This document shows positions 12,479-27,032 of a stretch of DNA of 64,000 nt, piece by piece (the first letter of the stretch is position 1; each line of letters opens with the position of its first letter). The notes under the pieces are model-generated. The model had not been told where the DNA came from and searched no databases. It was given only the letters and a program-made list of their open reading frames with translations. Source of the stretch: Lichenostomus cassidix (Eukaryota; Chordata; Aves; Passeriformes; Meliphagidae); assembly GCA_008360975.2 (NCBI GenBank), contig CM039180.1, forward strand, positions 9,267,122 through 9,331,121. The letters run 5' to 3'. A program made the position numbers and the translations under genes.

Positions 12479-14518
12479 CCAAAACAGGTTTTGAAACTTT
12501 CTGAAAGACATATGTATAACTTTTGGTGACTGAAATTACCTTTCCAAAGTTGTGTTTCTTGTCTTCAAAATTTGCACATAACTCAAGAGCTGCAATTCCC
12601 TAATTTTTACTTATGATGCAATTCACCTCCCCTAGCTTGGGAACTCTAAGTGAACTCCTAGTCTGATAAAAAGAGTGGCTCTTACTGAGTGTTTTTTGCC
12701 ATTGAGAGAAGCTGGTGCAGCCAGCCTGGATTTTAGTGTCTGATTTCTAGCTGACTAAGAGTGGAAAGGTCAGTCTCAAAGGATAAATTAATTTAAAAAC
12801 TGGGAAACAATTTAAGAGCATTTCAGTTTCAGCATGCAAATATAATCACCTTTTGGCAAAGTAGTTCAGAATTTAGAGGAAATCAAGATTAACTGAGAAT
12901 TACAGTATTATAGATTTATTGTGGTGGGTTTTTTGTAGATGAATAAAAGGGAATGAAAATCTTAAAGTCATACCTTTTCTGTAGTTCACTTACCTTTGTT
13001 GTGGACCAGCTGAGCTCTGCAATTAAGTGGAAGCAAATATTCATTCCTATTTTTCATTAACTGTAGAGAGTTCCCACAGCTGACATTTGTATTCTTATTT
13101 GCAAATAACAATTTAGTGTCACATTTAAAACCTTTTAATACCGGTACTATTTTTTACATTTTCAAACATTCTTAGGGCATAACTTCTGTAAAATGTAGCT
13201 TGTGGGTTAGTCTCCTTAAAAGGGTGCAGAATAAATTTAGTTGTTTAAACATACAGATCTGCTGCTATGTGAAATAGTTTAGTCATCCAAGTCACTCACA
13301 CAGGCCTGACAATTATGGCAGGGAATTTATAGGATCTTGAAGACCAGGAGCTGCAGGCAAAGCAAGGTAGGACCCTCAGATGTCAATGAGAACTGATTTC
13401 TAGGCAGCTGAATCAGAACTGCAGCAACAGGGTTTGGGTTCAGCTCACGGGGATATGACAGCAAAATGTAGGCATTTACATAAGTGGAACTACAGGGAAA
13501 AAATGCTGTGAATATCTTTTTGTAATAATAGTTTGCCCACTTGTGTTAATGTTTTGTTAGGAATAGCTTTTGTGCTATTAACATGTATTAGTATAGTTAT
13601 AAGTAAATACTGGAAAACAGTACTATTTACCCTGCTGACACAACCAAATGGTCAATATAAACAGCTCTGATTATGGCTATGATAATCTTTGTTTCTATGA
13701 ATATATCATCTTGTCATATTCTGTATTTTTGTACTACTTAATAATATAAAAAAAAAATCAGAGTTTTGTTCTTGGACACTGTATTAGTTATTTTTATTAT
13801 ATGCCTTGTTGCATGCTATCTTATTCTGGGCATTCTGCCCTGGGCAGATGAAATACTTCATCTTCTTAAGCTTCAGTAAATCTTATTATATATATTGTGA
13901 TCTTCACTGAGTTATGCAAGCCAGCTTCTGTATTTGTTTCAGAAAGTGCAATACACCTTGTTTAAAAATTTCTTATGACATGGTATGGAGTATTACAGAC
14001 ATTACAAAAAAAACAATTGCATCCATGTAAGGATTGAAACTAACAATTAAAAGAACACGATTAATAACTTGATTCAGTTGTAGATCGTGATTGGTCTATC
14101 TGTCCTATGAAGAGGTTCCAGATGGTGTTTTCCACCCACCAACCATTTATCCATTTAAAAAGTATGTGGGAAAAATTATTTTCATACATTTTAAAAGTGT
14201 GAATTTGCTAGGTAATCCCAAGATGCCATTATTTCTAGCAGAAGAGAGATGCTTAAATATAAATAGCATTGTCATTGAAATTTCAGATCAACTCCTTTTG
14301 AAGATTCTATATGCATGCAAAATATCATTCCTCAATCATTATAAGCCTTGAGGCTCATCTCAAGCAAAGACTCTTTTAGGAGTATTTCAGGATTCTTCTG
14401 AGTGAATGAGTACTCACAGTGCCTCACTGTTATTGGTCTTACTGTGCGGATTTTCAGCCAGAAAATTGTAATCTTTGTATAGGAACAGTATAGTACCTCA
14501 CCCACATCTTCCAAGAGA

Positions 14519-14568
14519 GTGTTTTTTTTTTCTTTTTTTTTCCCCTTTTTTTTTGATTTTTTTTTTAA
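14519..14568. repeat. T-rich tract
   Basis: Mostly T with scattered C and G over about 50 nt. It produces a Lys-rich spurious frame on the - strand. Confidence 0.75.
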
Positions 14569-15994
14569 TGCCCTCCAGTCCACATCCTGCATACTGAAAA
14601 CTTCTCATTGTAGTTCTGCCATGGCTCAGAGGCTCACTTTATGACCTTTCCTATGGTCATTTGAACCTCACCCTCTGAGTGCAATAAACCAAAATTCTAT
14701 AAGTAAGAAACTGTCTCCCTCCACAGATGACTGAACCTGAGCAGTAATTTTCAGAATGTTCTAGTAAAGCCCCAGTAGGTATGTTTCCATAGGCCAACAG
14801 AAGGTATAGATTTGTACTATTTCAAAATCTATAGATGCACACGTAGTTACTGAACTTCTACAAGATGATACAACAGAGATAGGCATTCCTTCAGCATAAC
14901 TTTTAGTGAATTCTTGCAGGATTTTTTTCTTTTTCTTTTTGTGTGCTAGTGATTTGCCTGAGTTGCAGACTAAAGAAAAAAAAAAACCAAAAAACAAACA
15001 CAACAACAAAAAGCTCCAAACATGCTCTGTGATCATATTTTAACAGGCAAATTATACAGTCCTGTTGCTGTTATTTCATCTATTCAGAATAGATTAAGAT
15101 AAAAAACATGCTTTTTTTCTTAATTTTTCAGTTTTGTGGTTCATCAACCCAAAATATAAACTAAGAAATTCAGTTTTAACAGTTTAATTTCTTATCTCTT
15201 TATTTCAATAATTAAGGAAGTCAAATCTTTATTTATCAGAAAAATAGTTAAAATACTGCAGAAACCTTAAAAATGCTAGGGAGTCATTCTACTAACATTT
15301 TGGAGGAAAGCTAAATGGCCTCTGTAAGTAAGTGACTGGGAACCGTTTGACTTGGAAATGTTCCTTTATAGCTTTCTGGATAGTCCTGGTGAAATTTTCA
15401 TCCATCCTGTCTACACAGAATAGACCCCGGAGCAAATTGTCTTGCAAACTGTATCACACTGTCTCTTGAAGAAAAGCTCCCAGGAGTAGTAAGTAGATTA
15501 GCTCTCTTGAGTAAAATAAGGCATGAAACAAACTGACAGAATAGGCACAGCTAAGCAATGCCACATTCTTCAAAGTAATTAAAAATTGGAAAAAAAAAAT
15601 TAATTCCCCTTTTACTTGCTCTTTAACTGGGCTAGAGTAACACTGTTTAAACCACAGGACTCACTGTAGTATGACCAAGAACAAACTAAAGGCTTGCTGC
15701 ATCTCACACCTTAAAAAATTAGCGTTTTGATTTCTTTTAAATCCAAAGGTTGAAATACCAGAAGTATAATATTAGTCCTTATGAAGATGTTCAGAGAAAA
15801 ATGTCCTAATATTAGACCTTCAACTAGAAAGCTATAAGAGGAGGAAAAAAGGTGAATAAAATTATTAGCAGATAATTATGATACAGTTACTGAGATTTGC
15901 AAAGGTTTTGCATACGCACAAATCTATACTTTGCGGTCTGGGTTGTCTGGGCTGAAAAGAGGAGGTTTACTGCAGAAGAGAATTTTTTTTTGCA

Positions 15995-16384
15995 TTAGAA
16001 TAATCAGAGAGGCAGGACACCTCTCCTGTGGAGACAGGCTGAAAGAACTAGGTTGTCCTGGAGAAAAGGAGACTCTGGGGACACCTTGCTGTGGCCTTGC
16101 AGTAGATAAAGAGGACTTATACACTTTTTACCAAGGCCTAAAGTGACAATGGCTTTAAACTGAGAGTAGGTTTAGATTGAATATAAGAAACAATGGTTTA
16201 CAGTGAGGGTGGTGAGGCACTGGAACAGCTTTCTCAGAGAGGTGATGGATGACCTGACCCTGTGAGTGTTCAAGGACAAGTTGGATGGGGATTTGAGTAA
16301 CCTGATTAATGGAAGCTGTCCCTGTCATGGGGTGGGGTTTTCAAAGATCCCTTCCAACCCAAACCATTCTATGACCCTTTGATG
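15995..16384 (+). mobile_element. CR1 LINE fragment, 3' end, + strand
   Basis: The sequence follows the avian CR1 3' region: a segment like the FSLEKRR-coding region around 16020-16080, then gtttaaactgagagtaggttt, gtgaggcactggaacagctt, and a 3' end that reads gatcccttccaacccaaacc followed by attctatgacc. Coding frames are broken and a block between about 16080 and 16140 is shortened, so it is a dead 5'-truncated copy. It lies in the sense orientation of the PCLO intron. Confidence 0.85.
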
Positions 16385-18792
16385 TGAAAGAGTAAGCAAC
16401 GATTATCAAAGGGTTCAACACACAAACTCTGCAAACTGCTGCCCATTCCAGTGTTTGACTGTTATACAAGTAAAAATATTTCCCTCCTTCAGCAGTGATT
16501 TCTTCTGTATCTTTGATTAGGAGCATAAGGTACCCACATTTAACCTGCTTCACCCAGTGTTTTGTTTTGAATAGATACGTCAGTAACTGTGTGTCAGGAA
16601 AGTTCCGTTTTCTTCTTAGTTTCTTACCTTTGGATTGTTTCAACTACTGAAGCAGTATCAGAATGCCACATGTGCAGTGTTGGGTATCAAGAATATGAGA
16701 ACTGTTATTTCCAAAGAAAATGGCATTATCATTACAAAGCAAACAACTGCTCATTTCTATATTTATGTCAGAAAGTGATTGAATAGATGGAGGAAGTATG
16801 AATTCACATGTTTAAGGTTACTAGCAAGAACAGGCTTCAATTTACCTACAAATCATAAACAAGCACATAGTTATTTTTCTTAAATTTAGTTAAGCTGAAC
16901 TGAATTGAATTTTTTTTCTGTAACATGATTCCTGACTCATAGCAGTATAATTAACAGTATATAGATCAGCAGTAGAAGACCAAGTCAGAAGCAATTGCTT
17001 TCACCTTAGTGGAGAATTTTTGAATATTTCCATGTTTCTTCACCAAGGCTTGACCCAATTATTTTAAAGGCCTTTTTAAACTGGTATCTCAAAACCACAG
17101 GAAGCATCATCTATTTAGTTCTTGCATACAGATCAAATACTGTCTTTGACATTTGCTGCCTTCCCAATAACTCAAATAATTCAGGAGTATTGCACGTTTA
17201 AGCCTAACATACACTAAAATGTAAAAGAATCTGGAAAAATCTGGACTTTTAAGTATTTTTCTTGACTCAACAGAGTCTTGTACTGACCAAGTATGAGACT
17301 GTTGACTTGATTGCAATGAATATTGATCCATGGATTTAAAGAGAAATCCAGACAATCTGAAATGTTACCAAAACTGATTTTAGCAGTGGTTGAATTGCGT
17401 TTTTTGGTTTTGAGTTCATATCATGTACATAGCAAAAGAAATTGCTGCACACTCTCATTGTCTTTCCTCAAGAGCAATATAAACCTGTTAATCTCTTTTA
17501 AAACCCATTTTTAGTGGCTGTAATATCTGCTTTTATAGTCCTATTGCCATTCTGATTTACATGTAGAAGAGGTCTTTTTGTGAAATAAAATATTACTGAT
17601 TAAAATGTGATCCTTTCCCAGGAAGATATCTAACTGAAAGAAGAATTGCCAAACTTCTCTACTATCTTAATAAATAAAAAGGCTAAAATTCAACCTGACT
17701 TTGTTTAAACTGTCTTCAATATAAAATCACAATCTTGTTATCTTCCATTACTGTCTACCAAGGGTCTGCCATTGACTACTCTTGACAACATAATTTTAAT
17801 CAATGCCAGCAAAAATCAAAGCAGAAAATACCAGCAAGGGTAATTTCTCACATGAGCAGCTCTTACATTACACAGGGAAAAAAAGGACATAAGGGAATAG
17901 AAAACAAGTGCTGAAAGCACTTGCAGATAGCCTGTAATATTTTGATTTTAAGAATTGAAAAGATCAGATATACTTTTCTGTCACAAGGGATACTTAAGCA
18001 ATGAATCAGGCTGATGCACTGACAGTAGTCCTTATCCTCTGTCTTGTTTTTTAAAAAGGACTCTATATTTTATACATGCTCCCTTAAGCTAGGAATAGCC
18101 TTACTATTAATGCCTAAACCCCACACTTTAAAAAGTGAGTCAAGATAAACAACAGCAGCCTTGTAAACCTAAGTGTTGTCAGCTTCCTCTCTAAACTCTG
18201 AGAAGTACTTTTTCTATCCCCAATTGGCCCCCCATTCTAATTTCCCACCTGGCTCTCCAGTAACAATAGGAGCAATTAGTTCTGCCTTCCTGGAGTATTT
18301 GCCGGTGTAATCCAGATGGTTTTCCTAAAAAGAAAAGAAGGAATTTAAATAAGAGGAAAGATAGCAGCCAAGATAAAATATAGAGGAAAAAAAGGACGAG
18401 TTAATATTCTGTATCCTTGTATCCACATCACAAACAACATTGATTTACGTTGCTACAAATCAGGTTATTCCTGAATCATCACTATAAAGTGTCATCAGAA
18501 GAGAAGTAAATAATCCAGGGAGGCTGTGATTAACTGATAGCTGGCCTACAGCTTCTGCAGTTCTGAGTTGTGTATGAACTGTGACTAAAAGGCTATTAGC
18601 CCCTAAATTATGTGTCAAGATAACTCTGGAAAAATTTGATTTCTTTTGAGTTTTCTTTTAAAAAAATTCTGCTTTTCCCATGGGATCTGTTGAAATTTAA
18701 AAAAAACAAATACTAAGAAGACAAACAAAATAAGGAAAAAAGCTGAAAAGCACATGTATTTCATCTAAAAAAAAAAAAAAAGTTTTGTTTGA

Positions 18793-18816
18793 AAGTATCA
18801 CTTTGAAGTGATACTT
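18793..18816. repeat. Perfect short inverted repeat (11-bp arms)
   Basis: AAGTATCACTT (18793-18803), a 2-nt spacer TG, then AAGTGATACTT (18806-18816) are exact reverse complements. The element follows a long A run (about 18767-18781). In RNA the tiny loop would open a few pairs. No function is known to me. Confidence 0.8.
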
Positions 18817-21800
18817 CAATCACCTGGAAAGATGATTAGGTGATTTGTTTGCCTAATGATCTTAATCACTTTTGTTGGCCTAACTCTTAAATGCATTTCC
18901 ATGAAAGCTTCTTGGAACTTTCAGGAAGTTTTTTCTGATGACTTCTTGGAGATGCAATAAACTCAGGGTTTGAGCTGGGAATCAGCATGCTAGTCATTCC
19001 ACCAAAAATCTGGCAAAGCTACATGGTTTCACACAGAAAAGTATTGGTAGAATTATGCAACCTATGTCTTTTTAAAAGATGTGGTTATGAAGGAAATCTG
19101 ATTTAATACTAACTGACACATTTAGTATAAATACCAGTTAATAATGAAGACTCTCAACACTGGAAAGCAAACCGAGGGATTTCCCCACCAAAATGGACTG
19201 AAGGTGAAGATGCTGGAATGTGATTAATTGAACCTGAGACTTGTCTGGTGTAAGTCTGAAGAAGAACTGCTTCACCTAGTGAGTAATTTAAAACCACCTT
19301 GAAATTGAGACATTTTCCATGATGAATGCTCATTTTGGATCAGTAAAAGTCAGGTTGAAGCATTAATATGATAGAAGGTGCATTGATAAATCCTCAGTGG
19401 TTTTCCTCTGTCATGAAAATGAAACTAGGACTTACCGAGTAGGGCTTCTAAAGGTCAGCCTCCTGGATAATCCAGGTGATCTCCATTTGGCAGTGTGGTT
19501 AGGACCTGGAATTGTGTGCACACTCCAAGAAAAAAAAGTAAGTAAACGAGAACTGTTTTAAAGTAAATAATGTTCAGTACTCAAATATATATAGGCTATT
19601 CTGTAGCAGGAATAACATTAAGGGGGCTTCAAGAGGTCATCCCAATGATTCAAGCACAATATTTTTCCTAAAAGGCTTTTGTTAACTTGCACCAGAAAAT
19701 TCTTAGTGGTGATAGAGACTTTAAAGCTTTATTACTCTGTCTAGTGATTGATTATTAGTGCTTAATATTAATATGTTTTACCTATGTTCTGTCCCAGTTG
19801 CTTACTGAAATTAATACTCAAGGACTGAAATAAGAATCCAAATCCAAAATCTTCCCTTGAAAAATAAATGCATATTTTATCAAGAACATCCTATAAATAG
19901 ATTAATCTAAGCTTGCCTAAAAATGATAACACAGCCATTCCTAGAAGGGTTCTGTATTAGATCTCCATTTTTGCTGTATTTATTTGAAATGTTAAAACAA
20001 ATAACTCAAAACCCAAGATTGTCATAACTTGTTTCTATACCTAACAGTCCCTTGTAGCTCCTTAATGTCTTAGGTTTCTGATTTTTTTTTTTTTTAATGT
20101 ATAACTTGCTTAGAAATTAAGCTGTTATGCTGGGGATTCAGAGAAGATGGTGAATTTTATTTACCATCACATGTTCTTCTATATAACCCTTTTTTTGACT
20201 GCTATCCAAACTGTTACCTTGGAATGCTGTTTAAACACAGACAAATCTAGAGCATTTCCAGGTGTGATCACATGGCAAGCTAAAATTAAGCTTCAGCTGA
20301 TCTTTATTTTAGCATGTGAGAGTCCTCAAAATTATTGGACTGTAAATTGTGTTCCAACACAGAAGATTTTAAAAATCAGTGTACTTAGATGAATATAAAT
20401 CTTTCCTATGATGACAATGCCTGGATGTGTCCAAGTCTCATGGCAGAGTCTGCTTTCATATATATAGCTAGAACCTTGTGCTTTGTCCCCACTTTATTTT
20501 CAGATTAATATGCTTTCCATAGTGCTCCATGTTCATTATTGCATTATATGATAGTAGTTTTACAGGATTTCAGCTCAACTGAAATGTGTTATCCACGGCA
20601 GCAGTATGTGAATGTTTTTTTCTGTTAAGGGAAAGCTTCAGTGTGTGTATTTCTCATAAAGAATTCCTAACAGTTTGTATAGGCATTTGCAATTACTTTA
20701 GGCTATTATATTGATGGTCTTCCCTTTTGTGCATTAATTATTCTGACATTACCAGGCTATGACTGGGAGGGAATCAAATGGACAGAAGATTAGGCAAATC
20801 TAGTGGCTCAAAGTAATGTCCTCAGTGTGCAGAAGGTAATGCAGTTTAGTTATCCATATCTGCAAAGGGATTCAGGGTCTTCAACATAGGTGTATTCTGC
20901 TGTTTCAAATACTCTGATTTTTTGCCTTAGTCTGATTGCTGTTCCAGTAGGTTGTTAGTATCCCACAGCTTCCTGATCACATCTGCCATTCCAGATCAGA
21001 TACTTCAATTTCTCTAACAAATCTTAATTGACCCCAGATCCACATGTAAATATGAATAAACTTGATTCCAAGTCTGTATTCAGGTTTTCCTTCACTGTCA
21101 GCTACCTGAAGTGCCAGTCCTCCACCATCTGTTAAGAGCCAAAAAATTATAATGAAAATTCAAAGATTATTTTAGCTTCCTTATCCAATGTTTAGGTGGA
21201 TTATAAAAACTGTGATTAGTGCCGCCAAATGGTCCTGGGTTTGCATGTGTGTTAATACCATCCATTGCAGAAGGTTTTATTTTCTGAAACATCCTTTGGT
21301 ATGCTTTCTTTCTGTCATACCTTCTTTTTTAATTTAATGCCTCATTTTTTAATTTTTCTTCAGAGTTGGTTTTTTTGTTTGTTTGGTTGGGGCTTTTTTG
21401 GGTTTTTTTTGTCTGCCATCTTGGCTTTGTGCTCTGACTGATTGTGTTGTGATAACTCAGCATGGCTGAATTTACATGCCTTGGAAAAAGCACAGATCTG
21501 GAGATTAGCTGGGTCAAACATCTGATACATATACCTGCTTTCGTGTTTCACATTGCTGTAGTACCTAGAAGTCCACATACTTTTCAAAAGCCTGGTAACA
21601 TACTGCCTTTGATAATTAGTCAGTTTGGGTGATTTACTAGTCCCATATGTAACTTGCATCAATGCCTGCTGAGTATGCTATGGATTCTTGCTGTTTTCTT
21701 CATGCTGATCATCCAATATCTACAGCATTATTCACCAGCCTCCTGATTGCTGTGGCCGTGCCTGGCTGATCATTTAGCTTTTTAGAAACACATTCATATG

Positions 21801-23644
21801 CATGGAACACTCTGTTATATTCTTGAAGGAACTGGATTCTCACTGATCTAAATGCAATTATTTACCTTTTCTATAAACTATGCCAATCTGACCAGTCTGA
21901 TTGTCTGAAGAGTTCCTTCTATCTTAGCAAGTAAAGGAGAGAAAAGGGAGCCTTTCCATCTTGTCTCTGGACATTTGAGAGACTAACAAAAAAGACACCT
22001 TATCTCATTGTTTATATGTTGGTTTTAAGACTATTTTGTATTTTGTTTATATTTTAAAGCAGTATGCAAAATCTGACTTTACAGAGACATTTTCTGCATT
22101 ATTTTATGTCTGAAAAAGTGACGCCTACACAATATCTACACTGAGTACCTTCCTTTTGACTCATCTTTTTCAAACACATCCACAAAGCAAAGTTATCTAA
22201 ATTCCTGTAAAATTGTAATACAGATTGTTATTATTCAGAAACTATCAGTGTAACAATAGGCTTTGAAAGCCCATGATAAATTTGTACATGAAAGCTGTTA
22301 TTTCCAAAGGAAGGAATCTGAGTAGTGTTAGGAAAAGAATAAAAGAAAATTAATGTGAGAGTTTTTTTTTTTCCTATTGGTGAACATTTTGGGCACAAAA
22401 AGAGCTTTCACAGCAAAAGGGAAACAGAATTTGGGAAGCAGAGCTTAGGAGATGCTCTTCACCTCTCCTAGGAACCACACTTTCCCTAGGTGATGTTCCA
22501 CTGATTAAAAGATCTCTCATTCTCGGGACAAAACCCACTAACTAATGTGTCATTGTACACTGCTCTTTTTTTCCCAGTCTCTTGAAATTGTCTTGTTGAA
22601 TCTACCTTCTTGTATGCAAGTACAGATCTATCAAGGAGGAAAGGTAAAGAGGCCATAACCACTCCAGAAACATTTTGTCATTATTTTGGGTATGTGCCTT
22701 CTTACATGTAAGGGAAAAAACACACTGAAATCACAGCTACATACAACTACAATATGACAAATCAGTTCTCTCTTTTTTGGCAGCATCTACTGCCCTAAGG
22801 TTAGTTGTTCTGAATCAAATTCCAAAATTAAATATTGCAGTTTTCTTGTTGAACAAAGCTGAGTAATTTGTTTCAAATACAATTTTCTGCCACTGGCTAA
22901 AGATTCTAAATTGAAGACAGCTTGAAAAATGGATATGATAGGAAGAGATGCTAATCCTGAGAGAAAGGACACACACATAAACAACAAACACATCCTTTTT
23001 TCCATGCCCTTCTCTGGGATGAACTGAATATTTGGATATATATTTAAAGCATTGACCAAAAGTAATAATTATTCCAATTTCTGCTTTAATTTTGAGCAGG
23101 AAGCTCTTTCTTAGGGATACTATGTCTGATTTGATCATAATTTAAAGTAAAAAAAAAAAAAATCAAGCCTTTCTGGATGCACTTTGTGAATTTGTCTACA
23201 TGATTATTTTTATGTTAATAACCCAAATTACACAATAGCAGATTTTTTTTCCATAAAATAGGTCCAAAAAATTATAGGAATAGATTTCCTATAATAAGTT
23301 TTGAGGAAGTTTTACATGTTTAATTAAAACAATCCAAATAAAAATTACGAAGAGATGCATGAAATTGACATCTTCCCTAGTTTCCTAATGAATCATTTGA
23401 GTGAATAACCTGATCTTTACAATGCAGTTTCCCATGAGAAAATGAGATTTCCAATACATTGTCAACTGAATGAAGTGCTTGGAGCCTTGTGTTAATACTT
23501 GTTTTATGGTACCAATGTACCTTTGATGGTTAGCAGAGGAACTTCAAGGTTTCTGCATCACTTTGGCATTGGTGTAAGTGCAAAAGATAATGCTTCTATC
23601 TGGAAAACTTAGATAATGCTCACTGTGCATTCTGTCCTTCCATC

Positions 23645-24445
23645 TGCTTTGATGGCCTTTAAATATCTTCATTGAGGGAGACTCCACACTCTCTGGGTAA
23701 TCTGTTCCAGTGCTTGGTCACCCACACAATAAAGAAGTTCTTCCTCATATTCAGATGTAACTTGCTGTGCACAAGTTTCTGCCCTTTGCTCTTGTCCAGT
23801 TGCTCAGCACCACTGAGCAGAGCCTGGTCCATCCCCTTGTCACTGTCCCTTCAGAGAGTGATAGACATTGGCAACGTCTCCTCTCAGTCATTGGAGAGGT
23901 CTCCTCTCTTCTCTTCTCAAAGCTGGATAGGCCCAACTCTCTCAACATTTCATCATAAGAAGAAATCATTTTCATAGCCATCTGATGGACCTGCTCCAGG
24001 AGCTCCATGTCTCCCTTGTGCTGAGGAGCCCAGAGCTGGACACAGCACAGCAAATGTGTCTTCACTAGGGCTGAGTAGCTGGACAGGATCATCTTCCTCA
24101 GCCTGCTGGCAATGCTCTTCCTAATGCAGCCCAGGATACCAATGGCTTTCTTGGCATCTACCCCTTCATCTAAGTCATTGATGAATATATTGAATAAGAT
24201 TGGACCCAATATCAAAATCCCTGTGGGATACCACTAGTTGCATGTCTTCATCCAGACTCTGTGCCACTGATCAAACCCCCTGAGATCTGCTGTTCATCCA
24301 TTCTCCATCCATCTCACTGTCCACTTCTCCAGCCTTCACTTACTGACTTTGTCTAGGAGGATATCATGGCAGCATCAAAAGCCTTACTGAAGTCCAGCTG
24401 AACAATATCCACTGCTCTCTCCTCAGCTATCCAGACAGGTTTTGG
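23645..24445 (-). mobile_element. CR1 LINE fragment with internal deletion, - strand
   Basis: On the - strand this carries pieces of the CR1 reverse transcriptase: an upstream part resembling VQLDFSKAFDAAM (about 24360-24410), GPILFNIFINDLDEG (about 24160-24206), then directly GILGCIRKSIASR and SALVKTHLLCCVQLWAPQH, and near 23660-23760 the last coding segment. A 154-codon frame (23751-24215) remains open across the join. The block that should hold the catalytic FADD motif is missing between FINDLDEG and GILGCIRK, so the enzyme is inactive. The terminal ATTCTATG octamers are not seen at the low-coordinate end. Confidence 0.85.
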
Positions 24446-26910
24446 AATTCCAGTGGCACTTATGACAGGACAGACTACCTTCAGTGAGTTAAAGGGAGTT
24501 TTGCCATTGGAATTCAGAATTCCCCATTTGAGTTCTGCAATAAATTTTTAAATAAATTAATATATTTCATTGCATTGAACAGGAAACATTGCTTGATTAC
24601 TGTATAAATTATATAATATTTATACATGGTCATGATACACATAGATGACATACACAGCCAAATAAATGCAGTGGGCTGGATTAATAATGTTTAACAGTTT
24701 AGGTCAGGATGTATTCCATGAAAATCACTGAAATTTTAGCAATCTAATATTAACATGAGAGAAGAGGGATCACAAAATGAGAAACTTTCAAATACTGTGG
24801 TGTACTGTCCTGTGCACCACAGGAGTGGTGTTGAGAGTAAAGAAAAATTACATTTGAAGCATTTAGATGACTGAGCAATTGAAGTTCCGCAAATGATTCC
24901 TGAATGTGGGAAGTCTGCCCTCTGAGCAAACCTGAGCTAAGACTCGACAGCTTTTGCTCTATTATTTAGAGTAGCAACATTTTTGTCCTACTCTATAAGT
25001 GATCTTTAACTCCCCAGGTAATCACTGCACTGATTCCCTGTATTTACTTTAAATAAGCAGAACTATATTTCAGGAAGTTATGTAAGTAAATGTAAGAAAT
25101 CCTTTGCAACACAAACCTGTTGGAATTCAGATCACCTTTCTTGTCTTCAGAGAAAGATTCAAACAATGTAATTTTTTTTTTTGCTCCCCTAGTTGGTTTC
25201 TTTACTGTTGCTAGTAGTATTTTTTTTCATCTTTTTTTCTTTTTTTAATTGCAGTTGAATTGTGAAAGGAAAGGTAGGAACTATGAACAATTTCAAGTAG
25301 AAAACTTGTACAATACTACATGCTAGGATCAAAAGTGGTATCATCAATTTGAAATTAACTTACATAACTCTAACTTCATAAACTTCAATTTGAGCCCAAG
25401 TATTTAGAGTTGATTGGATCAACAAGCAAATACTTTGTGCTGAGACAAGGTAGATTCCTAGGATTAAGTTTGCTTCAATGATACATATGCTTACATTTGG
25501 ACAAAAGAACATGCATACACGTGTTTGGATCTAATTATCAAGAGATGCTTCTGCCCAAATTAATGTGAAAATGAGACCATATGCCAAAGTTAATAGTACA
25601 AATTTTATTTAAGAGTAGATGTGTGGTAGGGAGGGCAGGGAGATAAGAGAGAGAGATTAAGTAGAAATATATTCACCACCACGTGTTTTTGGGGTACTCC
25701 ATCATTCAAAACACCTCTTTTGTTTCATTAGCTTTTATAATCTGGAGAAGGGACATCACTGTTTATGACTTCAATGCATAGCAAAAGAAGATAAGACCTG
25801 TTTTGCAAAGTGGCTCTGACATAAAAAGGCAACAAATCCTTTTAATATTCAGTTTTACAATTGACTTTCACGAGTTCTACTAGTTTAATGGCCTACTTTA
25901 TTAAATACATTTACAATAATTTTATGATTAGTGATTTCACTGGAAATTTCATTTGAATCTTAAATAGAAGATAAGGAGAATTATGATCTGATCTTTTATA
26001 TTTGGCAAACAGGAACTTCTTGAGTAGTCTGGGCATTTCTTTGAGTAGTACAAGTTTTATTTCAGTCTCATACTCATTCTGTTTCTATATTAATTATGTA
26101 ATTAAAAATTTAGAGTTTTGTCTACTATTTGAAAAAATCTAATTCAATATCTTTTTACAGCAGGGACCTCTGAAAGAGATAATGCAATGAGAAATTTTAT
26201 CATGGGAGTTATGAAAGGATCAGCCACTTAAATAAAAATTTTATAATCAGTGGACTGAAATAACCCTTCTGAAGGTACAATTCATCTGACCTATTTTAGA
26301 GATCTGTTTGCAAATAAGACAAACCACATTCTAGAAGAGCAATCCCTCAGATAAAGACACTGAGGCACAGGGAGATGAAAACTAGCAGCAGGGTCTATCT
26401 CAACAGATGTTAGGTGACAGTCACTGTAAAATGTTAGTCTAGATGTATGAAGAAGTAACTTCTAAGCACATTGAACTTTATTTGACAAAAATGCTAATTT
26501 GATTTGGTCTGCAGTTCTAAAACGGCTGCTGTGCTCAACACTAAGTGCAATTACCATTTGGAGTGTTAAGTTCCATAATTATCTTGAACTAACAAGAAAC
26601 ACAAGATGGTGTCAATTTGGTTTTTTGGTTTTATTTGTTAGAAAAGGCCCTAATTAGGACATGAAGAACAGAATAGGGGAGAAATTTTGGGTTAACAGTT
26701 TAGTCAGATGTAATATAACCATTTTAAAATCATAAACAGATAATTGTTATAGAGAACAAGGTTTATTTAATCAAAGATGAACACTGAGGGAGTTGAAAAA
26801 TCTTCCAATTGTGTGTATCTTTAGATCACAAGTACTAAATAAATTTTAGTTACATTTATATAATTTAAAGTTTTCAGTTCTCCAAATTCAGTGTTTATAA
26901 CCAGCCTGAT

Positions 26911-27032
26911 GGGTTTTTTTTGGGGGGGAGGGATTTGGGTTTTTTTGTTTGTTTGGGGTTTTTTTATTGTTTGTTTGTTTGATTGATTGGTTCGGTATGT
27001 CTATTTGTGTTGGTTGGTTGGGGTTTTTTTAA
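26911..27032. repeat. T/G-rich low-complexity tract with G runs
   Basis: Runs of T alternate with G runs and with GTTT, GATT and GGTT units, much like the tract at 3840-4020. The segment 26922-26938 contains G7-A-G3-ATTT-G3, which satisfies a simple G-quadruplex pattern on the + strand. Confidence 0.85.

Noticed and set aside
23751..24215. 154-codon - strand frame as a host gene
   Set aside because: It is a CR1 reverse-transcriptase remnant with a deleted catalytic segment.
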